A DNA stretch of 8,066 nt from Gemmatimonadota bacterium. Lineage in GTDB: Bacteria; Gemmatimonadota; Gemmatimonadetes; Gemmatimonadales; GWC2-71-9. The translations under genes were made by a program, and so were the position numbers. The stretch covers positions 1 through 8,066 of the forward strand of contig QHTP01000150.1 in NCBI GenBank assembly GCA_003220855.1, in the 5' to 3' direction. Below, in pieces: positions 1 through 6,399 of the stretch. Position 1 is the stretch's first letter, and every line of letters begins with the position of its first letter. Below the pieces are notes generated by a model. The model made no database searches, was not told the DNA's origin, and saw only the letters and a list, made by a program, of their open reading frames with translations.

Positions 1-1387
1 CTTCGTCCGCCGTGAGCTCTGCGGGCACGGGCTCGAACGCGTACACCGTGTCGAGCGGCAGCAACCCGCCGATCGCCAGCGGCTCGCGCGTCGTGTCGGT
101 GGACTGATAGTGGTCGAAGTACGTGTGCGACCCGGGCGCCATCACCACATCGTGCCCTGCCCGGGCCGCCGCGATGCCGCCCTCGGTGCCGCGCCACGAC
201 ATCACGGTAGCATTGGGCGCGAGCCCCCCCTGGAGAATCTCGTCCCAGCCGATGAGCGAGCGGCCATGGGCGGTGAGAAACTCGTCCATGCGGCGCGTGA
301 ACCAGCTCTGCAGCTCGTCCTCGTCTTTCAGGCCGAGCTCGTGGATGCGCTCCTGTGCGAGCGGGCTCGTCTTCCACTGGGCCTTCGGGGCCTCATCGCC
401 GCCGATGTGGATCCAATGGCCCGGAAACAACCCCATCACTTCCGTCAGCACGTTTTGGTAGAACCGGATCGTCTGCTCGCCGGGATTGAGGATGTTCTCG
501 TCCACGCCCCAGCTGGTCCAGGGGGAAAGCGTGTCGCCCTTGTTCCCCAGCTCGGGATACGCGGCGATCGCGGCCTGCGAATGCCCCGGCATTTCGATCT
601 CGGGCACGATCGTGACGAACCGCGCCTGCGCGTACGCCACGATCTCACGGACGTCGTCCTGGGTGTAGAAGCCGCCGTGCGGCTGGCCGTCGAACCGCCA
701 CGTGGTCGAGTCCCGCCGGTCCGGCCGGCCGATGATCGTCTGCGTGCGCCAGGCGCCCACTTGCGTGAGGCGCGGGTACTGATTGATCTCGATGCGCCAC
801 CCCTGATCCTCGGTGAGGTGCCAGTGGAAGCGGTTCATCTTATGGAACGCCAGGAGACCGATGTACTTCTTCACGAACTCCTTCGGCATGAAATGGCGCC
901 CCACGTCCAGATGCATCCCGCGCCAGCTGAAGCGCGGATAGTCCTCGATCGACACGGCTGGAATAGTCCACGCCGTTCCGGTCACCTTCGCCTGTCGCAG
1001 GATCGCGGCGGGGAAGAGTTGGCGCAGCGTCTGAATGGCGTAGAACGCGCCCGCCGGTCGGGCCGCACGGATCGTGACGGCTCCGCGGCTCACGTCCAGC
1101 CGATACCCCTCGTCGCCGAGCGCATGCAGCGTAGTGTCGAGCCGGATCGAGATCGACTCCCCACCCGCCGGGGCCGGGGCGCCCCCGCGCACGGCCAGGC
1201 GGAAGCCAGTGGCGGGAAACAGATAGTCGGCGAGCATCGCGCCGAGGGCGCGGCTCGCCTGGTCGGTGGCGATGACCGTTCCCGCCGTGAGCGTGAAGGT
1301 GCCGGGTCTCGGCGTGAGGTGCACGGGGCGCGGGACGACGGTGAACCCGGAGTCGAGCGCGAGCGCCACGACCAAGGCGGCGAGCAT
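1..1387 (-). CDS. Beta-N-acetylhexosaminidase, GH20 family (3' end cut by window edge)
   Basis: Exo-acting glycosidase expected to remove terminal beta-linked GlcNAc or GalNAc by the GH20 substrate-assisted mechanism. The frame is open from ATG at 1387 to base 1, giving 462 residues with no stop, so the C-terminus is missing. Residues ~16-148 resemble the GH20b N-terminal domain. The catalytic barrel begins near 152 with RGMHLDVGRHF (156-166), then NRFHWHLTEDQGWR (185-198), VPEIEMPGHS (261-270) and HIGGDE (327-332). D331-E332 is the hallmark catalytic pair. W381 (IGWDE), W398 (MSWRG) and Y423 are probable pocket residues. The N-terminus MLAALVVALALDSG is hydrophobic but has no basic residue, so it is only a weak signal peptide; export is inferred. 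The start is fixed by a GGAGG six bases upstream and by the one-base overlap (TGATG) with the peptidase stop, which implies translational coupling. Family assignment is very secure; substrate (chitooligomer, muropeptide or glycan) is not determined. Confidence 0.95.
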   Translation of the reverse strand, partial: MLAALVVALALDSGFTVVPRPVHLTPRPGTFTLTAGTVIATDQASRALGAMLADYLFPATGFRLAVRGGAPAPAGGESISIRLDTTLHALGDEGYRLDVSRGAVTIRAARPAGAFYAIQTLRQLFPAAILRQAKVTGTAWTIPAVSIEDYPRFSWRGMHLDVGRHFMPKEFVKKYIGLLAFHKMNRFHWHLTEDQGWRIEINQYPRLTQVGAWRTQTIIGRPDRRDSTTWRFDGQPHGGFYTQDDVREIVAYAQARFVTIVPEIEMPGHSQAAIAAYPELGNKGDTLSPWTSWGVDENILNPGEQTIRFYQNVLTEVMGLFPGHWIHIGGDEAPKAQWKTSPLAQERIHELGLKDEDELQSWFTRRMDEFLTAHGRSLIGWDEILQGGLAPNATVMSWRGTEGGIAAARAGHDVVMAPGSHTYFDHYQSTDTTREPLAIGGLLPLDTVYAFEPVPAELTADE

Positions 1388-3651
1388 CACACACCTCCGC
1401 GGCCGCGCGGCCCCGCAGCTAGGTGCTCGAGCAGGTAGCGCGTCAGCAGGGAGTACACGTGCAGCGTCGTGCCCTGGCCCTCGCAGATGCAATGGCTGCG
1501 ATTGGGATACTCCATGAAGTCGACCGGCTTCCCGAGGGCGATCAGCCGGTTCAGCAGCCGCTCGGTGCCCTGATAGTGGACGTTGTCGTCGCCGGAGCCG
1601 TGCACCACGAGCAGGCGACCGCGCAGTCCCTCGGCGTGGCTGATAGCAGACGCGGTCTCGTACCCCGCGTTCTCCTGCGGCAGGCCCATGTAGCGCTCCT
1701 GGTAGATCGTGTCGTACAGCCGCTCGTCGGGCACCGGCGCCACGCTCATCCCCACCTGATAGACGTCGGGGTAGCGGAACATCGCCTGCAGCGTGCTCGA
1801 GCCGCCGCCGCTCCACCCCCAGATGCCCACCCGGGTCGAATCGAGGTAGCGCCGGGAGCGTGTCAGGGCGCGCACGGCGTCGGCCTGCTCGCGGCTCGAC
1901 AGCACACCGATGGCGCCATACACCACCTTGCGCCACGCCCGGCCGCGCGGCGCCGGCGTGCCGCGGTTGTCCACGCTCGCGACGACGTAGCCCTGATCGG
2001 CGAGCATCCGGAACCATAGCCCCAGGCCACCCATCCACTGGTCGCGCACGGTCTGCCCGGCGGGCTCGCCGTACACGTACATCAGCAGGGGGTAGGTCCT
2101 GGTGGAATCGAAGTCGCGGGGCCGAATCATCCAGCCGTCGAGGGTCGCGCTGTCGGGAAGCGCCACGCGGAAGAATTCGCCGCGCCGCGACGTGAGCGGT
2201 GCGACGGCCCCGCGCAGTCGCTCGTTCGCAACGACCGTGCGGGCCGTGGCGTGGGAGGGCAGGCGTACCAGGTCGGTCACGGGCGGGGTGTCGAACGTCG
2301 AATAGGTGTGCCAGGCCCACCGGGCGTCCGGCGAGATGTCGTAGGAGTGCGTGCCCGGTCGATCGACGGGGGAGAGGCGCTGCGCCGCCGCGCGGCCATC
2401 GAGCGGCACGCGGTACAGGTAGCGCTGGGTCGCATTGTCCGGCGACGCGATGTAGTACAGCCAGCCCCCCGGCTCGTCTAGTGCGGCGACCTCGATCACG
2501 TCGAAGGCGCCCGGTGTGACGAGGTGCACGGTCTGGCCGTCCCGGCTGACCCGATACACGTGACGCCACCCGTCACGCTCGCTCAGCCAGGTGAACTCCT
2601 TGCCGCCGGCGAGCCATTGCAGGTCGTCCACTACGTCGAGCCAGGCGCTGTCCCGCTCCACCAGCACGGCGCGGACGGCGCCGGTGCTGGCGTCGGCGAG
2701 CATGACGCGATCCGTGTTCTGGGCACGGTTGATGCGCTGCAGCACCAGCTCTTGCGGCCCCGCCCATTCGAGGCGGGGGAGGTAGTTCTCGCGCGGATCA
2801 TCGGGCACCTGCAACCACCTGGTGGGACCGCCGTCCGCACTCACGACGCCGGCCGTGACGGCGGAGTTCGTAGTGCCCGCCTTCGGGTATTGCACGGGCG
2901 TGACGAACGGGTAGAGCGAGTCGGTGTCGTTGGTGAGCAGAAATCTGCCCACGCCGGTCATGTCGAAGTGCCAGTAGGCGATGCGGGCTCCGTCGGGGGA
3001 CCAGCGGAAGCCATCACGCAGGTCGAACTCCTCTTCGTAGACCCAGTCGGTCATGCCGTTCACGTGCAGCGAGTCGGCGCCGGTGGTGAGACGCGTGATG
3101 CGGCCGTTGGCCAGACGCTCGACGTAGAGGTCCCCTTGCCGCACGTACGCGACCCGGTTGCCATCGGGGGAGAACTTGGCGTACATGAGCGACGACGCCG
3201 GCGCGTCGCCCCCCAGTTTTTTCGGCGCTCCCCCACCGGTGCGGTCGAGCACCCAGTAGTCCCCGCGGGTGTTCTGGCGCCACACCCGTTGTGTGTTGGT
3301 GAAGATGAGGAGCTTCGACGCGTCGCTCGACCAGTCGTAGTCGTCGATGTCGAGGGATTCTGTGGCGCCCCGGGGGATGAGCTGCCGCGCGGCGACGGCG
3401 ACGCTGCGGGCGCCCGTCGCCGTCTCGTAGCGCACGATGTCGGATCCCCCGTTGTCGGGCGCCGGCTCGACGGTGGTGTACGCCGTCCCGCCCGTGATCC
3501 AGCGCGCCGGACCGAAGTGCTCGGGTGCGAACTCGCGGGAGGCGTACAGTCGCCGCAGCATGTCCGCGGCGGCGGCTGGCACCTGCGCCGTGAGTGGCGC
3601 GGCCATGATTCCGCCCACCGTGACGACGACGAACACCGCTCGACGCATCAT
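1387..3651 (-). CDS. S9B dipeptidyl-peptidase IV-like serine peptidase, secreted
   Basis: Predicted exported peptidase that removes N-terminal dipeptides, typically Xaa-Pro or Xaa-Ala. At 754 aa it is normal for DPP4. An N-terminal signal (MMRR plus a hydrophobic run, residues 1-~23) is followed by the beta-propeller domain (~70-490) and the alpha/beta-hydrolase domain (~500-745). The DPP4 Glu motif DWVYEEE (202-208) is present, with E207/E208 matching the human pair that binds the substrate amino terminus. The triad is Ser614 (GWSGGG), Asp688 (GSGDDNVH) and His720 (NRSH); Y527 in YVYGEP is the expected oxyanion Tyr and N690 matches human Asn710. The frame runs upstream to 3747, but that extension is Cys-rich and lies within the preceding gene. 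The start is therefore placed at ATG-ATG 3651/3648, four bases after the DUF1080 stop. No clear Shine-Dalgarno is seen, so coupling is likely. The only two cysteines (C721, C723) directly follow the catalytic His. Exact specificity is inferred. Confidence 0.95.
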   Translation of the reverse strand: MMRRAVFVVVTVGGIMAAPLTAQVPAAAADMLRRLYASREFAPEHFGPARWITGGTAYTTVEPAPDNGGSDIVRYETATGARSVAVAARQLIPRGATESLDIDDYDWSSDASKLLIFTNTQRVWRQNTRGDYWVLDRTGGGAPKKLGGDAPASSLMYAKFSPDGNRVAYVRQGDLYVERLANGRITRLTTGADSLHVNGMTDWVYEEEFDLRDGFRWSPDGARIAYWHFDMTGVGRFLLTNDTDSLYPFVTPVQYPKAGTTNSAVTAGVVSADGGPTRWLQVPDDPRENYLPRLEWAGPQELVLQRINRAQNTDRVMLADASTGAVRAVLVERDSAWLDVVDDLQWLAGGKEFTWLSERDGWRHVYRVSRDGQTVHLVTPGAFDVIEVAALDEPGGWLYYIASPDNATQRYLYRVPLDGRAAAQRLSPVDRPGTHSYDISPDARWAWHTYSTFDTPPVTDLVRLPSHATARTVVANERLRGAVAPLTSRRGEFFRVALPDSATLDGWMIRPRDFDSTRTYPLLMYVYGEPAGQTVRDQWMGGLGLWFRMLADQGYVVASVDNRGTPAPRGRAWRKVVYGAIGVLSSREQADAVRALTRSRRYLDSTRVGIWGWSGGGSSTLQAMFRYPDVYQVGMSVAPVPDERLYDTIYQERYMGLPQENAGYETASAISHAEGLRGRLLVVHGSGDDNVHYQGTERLLNRLIALGKPVDFMEYPNRSHCICEGQGTTLHVYSLLTRYLLEHLAAGPRGRGGV
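1394..1398 (-). promoter_or_regulatory. Ribosome binding site of the GH20 gene
   Basis: Minus-strand GGAGG lies six bases before the ATG at 1387, inside the last codons of the peptidase gene. It is the strongest Shine-Dalgarno match among the junctions here and decides the GH20 start. A perfect 12-bp palindrome (GGCCGCGCGGCC, 1401-1412) sits just upstream and could fold next to it. Confidence 0.75.
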
Positions 3652-3655
3652 GCGG

Positions 3656-4396
3656 TCACTGGTGCTCGCGCAGCTCGCGGATCCAGATGTCGCGATAGCG
3701 TACGGGATGGCCGTGATCCTGCAGCAGCAGCGGCAGCCGGTCGGCATGCGGTGCGTAATGGGCGCGCTGCCCGTGCACCGTCCAGCCGGTGATGATCGTG
3801 TTGTCCTGGACGAGCACGCCGTTGTGCAGCACCGTCACCCGCGCCGAGTCGCGCACGGCGCCGTCCGCTGTGAAGCGGGGCCGGTGAAAAATGATGTCGT
3901 AGGTCTGCCATTGGCCCGGCGGGCGGCTCGCATTGACGAGCGGGGGGGTCTGTCCGTAGACGGCGGCGGCCTGGCCGTCGGCGTACGTGTCGCTGTGATA
4001 GGAATCGAGCACCTGAATCTCATAGTGCGTCATCATGAAGACGCCGCTGTTGCCGCGATCCTGGCCCTCGCCCGTGGCCGGCACCGGCGTCGCCCATTCG
4101 ACGTGCAACTGGACGTCGCCGAAGCCGCGCTTCGTCACGATCGCCCCCGTGTGTGGCGCCACCTCGAAGTAACCGTCTCGCACGACCCATTTCGCCGCCG
4201 TGCTGTCCTCGGACTGCCACTGTGCGAGGCTCTTGCCGTCGAACAGCACGATCGCATCCGACGGTGGCGCCACCGGTGGACGCTCCGGACCGGGATCGAC
4301 GACGGCAGGGCGGGGGCGGTCCATAGAGTGAACGGGCCATTGTTGCGCCCTCATGGGCGCCGCGGCGGCGACGAGCGCCAGGAACGCCAGCCTCAT
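3656..4396 (-). CDS. DUF1080 / 3-keto-disaccharide hydrolase family protein, secreted
   Basis: 246 aa. Residues 1-17 (MRLAFLALVAAAAPMRA, then QQ) form a Sec-type signal peptide, followed by a Pro-rich linker (~21-48) and one DUF1080 jelly-roll domain (~49-243). Family signatures are LFDGKSLAQW (51-60), a GNSGVF core (115-120), YEIQVLDSY (125-133), WQTYDIIFHRPRF (163-175), HNGVLVQDN (191-199) and a closing LQDHGHPVRYRDIWIREL (225-242). The family (PF06439) contains enzymes that cleave 3-keto-glycosides after C3 oxidation of the sugar, which fits the two dehydrogenase genes upstream. Other members are uncharacterised, so activity is inferred. ATG 4396 is chosen because it overlaps the preceding stop as ATGA and starts directly at a canonical signal peptide. 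A GTG at 4405 (three more residues) is the alternative. The peptidase gene follows after four bases. Confidence 0.9.
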   Translation of the reverse strand: MRLAFLALVAAAAPMRAQQWPVHSMDRPRPAVVDPGPERPPVAPPSDAIVLFDGKSLAQWQSEDSTAAKWVVRDGYFEVAPHTGAIVTKRGFGDVQLHVEWATPVPATGEGQDRGNSGVFMMTHYEIQVLDSYHSDTYADGQAAAVYGQTPPLVNASRPPGQWQTYDIIFHRPRFTADGAVRDSARVTVLHNGVLVQDNTIITGWTVHGQRAHYAPHADRLPLLLQDHGHPVRYRDIWIRELREHQ

Positions 4397-5637
4397 GGTT
4401 TCCACGTTCCCTTCGCCACCGCCGGCACGAATTTCTCGATGCCTGCGGGGGCGAACTCCAGCGTCTTCCCCTGCTCGGCGCTCATATAGGCCGTCATCAG
4501 CAGCTTCACGACCTCGAGGCCGTCGTCGAACGTGAGTTGCGGCGCCTCGCGCCCGAGGAACACGCGCACGAAATGCCGGTCCTCGGCCTCGTAGCCGTAG
4601 ACCGCCGCCTCGTCCGAGATGACGGGCATGAGCCCCATCTCCGCGTTCTGCTTCTCGACCAGGTCTTCACCGGATTGACCCTTCACCTCGCGGCTGAAGA
4701 ACAGCCGGAGCGGGCTGTCGAGCGAGTTCCATGACATGGAATACTCGGGGCCGAGCAGCTCGGCGGAGAGGCGCAGCCCCGCGCCCACAAAACTCCACGA
4801 GGTCGTGGCTTCACCGAGCACGGTAGCGCCGTCGTCCGTCGCGAACTCGATCATCACGCTCGCGAAATCTTCCGAGGGCCGCTTGGTATAGTCCACTTCC
4901 TTGCCCATGCGCTGCTGCAGCTGCTTCGCATAGGCCGGCTGGCTCCATTTGAGGCTGCCGATATGACCCGTCACGCGCACCGGCCGCACCGTCGCGAGCG
5001 GGGCGCCGGGCTTGGTGAGGAGGTGACGCACGACCAGCGACGAGTGGCACATCATGTCGTTCAGGACTCCGCCGCCCTGCAGGTCCCCACGCCAGAACCA
5101 CGGCATATGCGGTCCGCTGTGCTCTTCGGCCGCGCGCGCGAGATACGGCCGGCCGGTGAGCGACGCGCCCCGTGCCCAGATGATCGCCCTCCCTTGCGAA
5201 ACGGCGGGCGCAAACAGCTGGTTCTCCAGGTAGCCGTGCGCGAGGCCCGCCTTTTTCACCAGCTCGGTGACGCGCTGCGCTTCGGCGACGTTGCGCGCCA
5301 GCGGCTTCTCGCAGGCGATGCCCTTGAGCGCCCCTTTGCCGCGCGTGACGGCGTCCACGATCTCCTCCACGTTCTCGATCCGGGCCTGGTTTGGTCCGCA
5401 CAGCCACAGCGCGTCGACACCCGGGTCCGCTACCATCTCGGCGATCGAGCGATGCGCTTTGGCGGGCCCGAGGTCGAGCCGGCGCGCCCGCGTGGCCATG
5501 TCCTCGGCGTGCTTCCCGTTCGGGCTCCACACACCGAGCACGTCGGCATCGCGCACGGTCTGGAGCCCCTGCAAGTGGAACCGCGCGTTGAAGCCGCTGC
5601 CCACGAACCCGATTCCGAGACGCTTGTTGCCCGTCAC
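4393..5637 (-). CDS. Gfo/Idh/MocA family NAD(P)-dependent oxidoreductase
   Basis: 414 aa, a typical family length. The N-terminal Rossmann fold (~7-130) opens with beta-strand LGIGFVGSGFNARFH (7-21), carrying a GxxGxG nucleotide-binding loop. It continues through WLCGPNQ (78-84) to EKP (110-112), whose Lys is the conserved substrate/cofactor residue of the family. The C-terminal sheet domain holds GGGVLNDMMCHSS (188-200), where D194 and H198 occupy the usual catalytic positions. No signal peptide is visible, so the enzyme should be cytoplasmic, unlike its exported neighbours. Members oxidise or reduce sugars, inositols and their keto forms; next to DUF1080 and GMC genes, a role in 3-keto-sugar metabolism is plausible but not proven. 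The frame stays open far upstream with no ATG near the fold, so GTG at 5637 is the best start, eight residues before the first Rossmann glycines. Its stop overlaps the DUF1080 start by four bases. Confidence 0.92.
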   Translation of the reverse strand: MTGNKRLGIGFVGSGFNARFHLQGLQTVRDADVLGVWSPNGKHAEDMATRARRLDLGPAKAHRSIAEMVADPGVDALWLCGPNQARIENVEEIVDAVTRGKGALKGIACEKPLARNVAEAQRVTELVKKAGLAHGYLENQLFAPAVSQGRAIIWARGASLTGRPYLARAAEEHSGPHMPWFWRGDLQGGGVLNDMMCHSSLVVRHLLTKPGAPLATVRPVRVTGHIGSLKWSQPAYAKQLQQRMGKEVDYTKRPSEDFASVMIEFATDDGATVLGEATTSWSFVGAGLRLSAELLGPEYSMSWNSLDSPLRLFFSREVKGQSGEDLVEKQNAEMGLMPVISDEAAVYGYEAEDRHFVRVFLGREAPQLTFDDGLEVVKLLMTAYMSAEQGKTLEFAPAGIEKFVPAVAKGTWKP

Positions 5638-5647
5638 GCTTCGCGTG

Positions 5648-5665
5648 TCCCCTTTCCCTTTTCCC
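5648..5665 (-). promoter_or_regulatory. All-purine tract serving as ribosome binding region for the Gfo/Idh/MocA gene
   Basis: The 29-nt gap between the small-subunit stop and the GTG start at 5637 carries an 18-base purine run, GGGAAAAGGGAAAGGGGA on the minus strand, with three GGG(G) blocks. The block nearest the gene (GGGGA) ends about ten bases from the GTG. It is the only Shine-Dalgarno-like sequence here and supports the unusual GTG start. Confidence 0.5.
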
Positions 5666-5666
5666 G

Positions 5667-6266
5667 TCAGTCGGTGTAGCGCACGCCGAGCTTGTCCAGA
5701 GCCTCCGGCGGGCAGCCCTTCCACTCGGCGACGAAGGTGTTGCCGATGTAGCGCAGGTCCTGCACGCCCAGCTTGCTCGAGAAGAAGCCCGAGGCCGTGA
5801 GGTCCCGGAAGCCGTTGAAGAAGGCGACGCCGGCGGCATACTGGGGCTTGGCCTGCTTCGGCCACGCGATGTCGTCCACCAGGGCGGTCCGTTCGGCATC
5901 GCTGCACGCGACGAACGTCTTGCTCCAGCGATCGTCGCACTCGTGATCCAGCCACGCCAGGCCCCCTCGGATCGGCATCTCGAGGTCGGGATCGTCCCCC
6001 AGCATGAAGTCCATGAACTCGGGGACCCCGGCATCTGTGGCGCTCCCGGAGCGGTCGTCCTTGGGGATGATCACATCGACGAGCAGGCGGACCGTGTCCC
6101 ATTCGTGGGCGGTGAAGTGCTTCGGCTCGTAGGGGGCAGCACGCGCCAGCGCGTCGCGTGTCCGAGCGGCCGCCTCGCGCACCGACTCGGGAGGCCACCG
6201 CAATGCCGCGGCCAGGGGAACCGTGGCCAGGATCTGCACGGCTTTGCGACGATTGATTGCGCTCAT
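5667..6266 (-). CDS. Gluconate 2-dehydrogenase subunit 3 family protein (GMC dehydrogenase small subunit, Tat signal)
   Basis: 199 aa. Small partner of periplasmic FAD-dependent sugar dehydrogenases: in this family (PF13618) it assists folding and Tat export of the catalytic subunit, which lacks its own signal. The N-terminus MSAINRRKAVQILATVPLAA has twin arginines (R6-R7) before a hydrophobic stretch, consistent with a Tat signal though not the perfect consensus. Family-type segments are FTAHEWDTVRLLVDVIIPKD (51-70), the acidic AGVPEFMDFMLGDD (79-92) and a C-terminal FFNGFRDLTASGFFSSK (149-165) followed by YIGNTF and GCPPEAL. Start ATG 6266 has GGAG at 6272-6275, five bases away. The frame extends upstream only through untypical sequence to a TTG. 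It follows the GMC gene after 133 nt, a large gap for this cluster, and precedes the Gfo/Idh/MocA gene by 29 nt. Pairing with the adjacent GMC protein is inferred from gene order. Confidence 0.9.
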   Translation of the reverse strand: MSAINRRKAVQILATVPLAAALRWPPESVREAAARTRDALARAAPYEPKHFTAHEWDTVRLLVDVIIPKDDRSGSATDAGVPEFMDFMLGDDPDLEMPIRGGLAWLDHECDDRWSKTFVACSDAERTALVDDIAWPKQAKPQYAAGVAFFNGFRDLTASGFFSSKLGVQDLRYIGNTFVAEWKGCPPEALDKLGVRYTD

Positions 6267-6271
6267 GGGCG

Positions 6272-6275
6272 CTCC
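6272..6275 (-). promoter_or_regulatory. Ribosome binding site of the dehydrogenase small-subunit gene
   Basis: Minus-strand GGAG five bases before ATG 6266. It supports this start, which begins directly at the twin-arginine signal, over the upstream in-frame TTG near 6398. Confidence 0.55.
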
Positions 6276-6309
6276 GGCGCGGTCGAGGGGCGATCCCGAC
6301 GCGGAATCA

Positions 6310-6396
6310 GCGGAACGGGTGACCCCGACGGCAAGCTCCCAGGGGAGTGGTGGGGTGGTTGTCGAGGAGCGCAGCCGGAGGGGTTGCCCGTTCCGC
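6310..6396 (-). repeat. Long imperfect inverted repeat between the GMC large- and small-subunit genes
   Basis: Arms 6310-6326 and 6380-6396 are complementary at 15 of 17 positions: ten outer pairs (GCGGAACGGG against CCCGTTCCGC), a 2x2 internal mismatch, then five more pairs. The loop is 53 nt and contains a small CTCC/GGAG hairpin around 6336-6347. The transcript could form a stable stem starting only three bases after the GMC stop codon. There is no U-run after it, so a classic intrinsic terminator is unlikely. An mRNA-stabilising or processing element that sets the ratio of the two subunits is one possibility. The rest of the 6267-6399 gap holds only the small-subunit ribosome binding site. 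Confidence 0.6.
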
Positions 6397-6399
6397 AAT

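Noticed and set aside
1401..1412. Perfect palindrome GGCCGCGCGGCC as a possible operator
   Set aside because: It encodes the Gly/Arg-rich C-terminal tail of the peptidase, and such GC palindromes arise easily at this base composition; kept only as a possible modifier of the adjacent ribosome binding site.
110..1438. Long plus-strand open frame (442 codons) opposite the GH20 gene
   Set aside because: The translation is low-complexity Arg/Ala/His/Pro-rich with no recognisable domain, while the minus strand gives a clear GH20 enzyme. It is a high-GC antisense shadow.
3652..3747. 32-residue extension of the peptidase frame upstream of ATG 3651
   Set aside because: It is Cys/Arg-rich, lies inside the DUF1080 gene, and would bury the clear signal peptide; reading-frame chance is the simpler explanation.
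2524..3792. Long plus-strand open frame (422 codons) opposite the DPP4-like gene
   Set aside because: It crosses a gene boundary on the other strand, lacks family motifs and is compositionally biased, as expected for antisense of GC-rich coding DNA.
5638..6198. N-terminal extension making the Gfo/Idh/MocA frame 601 codons long, as if a fusion protein
   Set aside because: The extra ~187 residues are the out-of-frame reading of the small-subunit gene and have no domain character; the real fold begins just after GTG 5637.
6267..6399. Possible rho-independent terminator between the two dehydrogenase subunits
   Set aside because: A stem is possible but its loop is 53 nt and no U-run follows the 3' arm, and the downstream gene is a functional partner expected to be co-transcribed.
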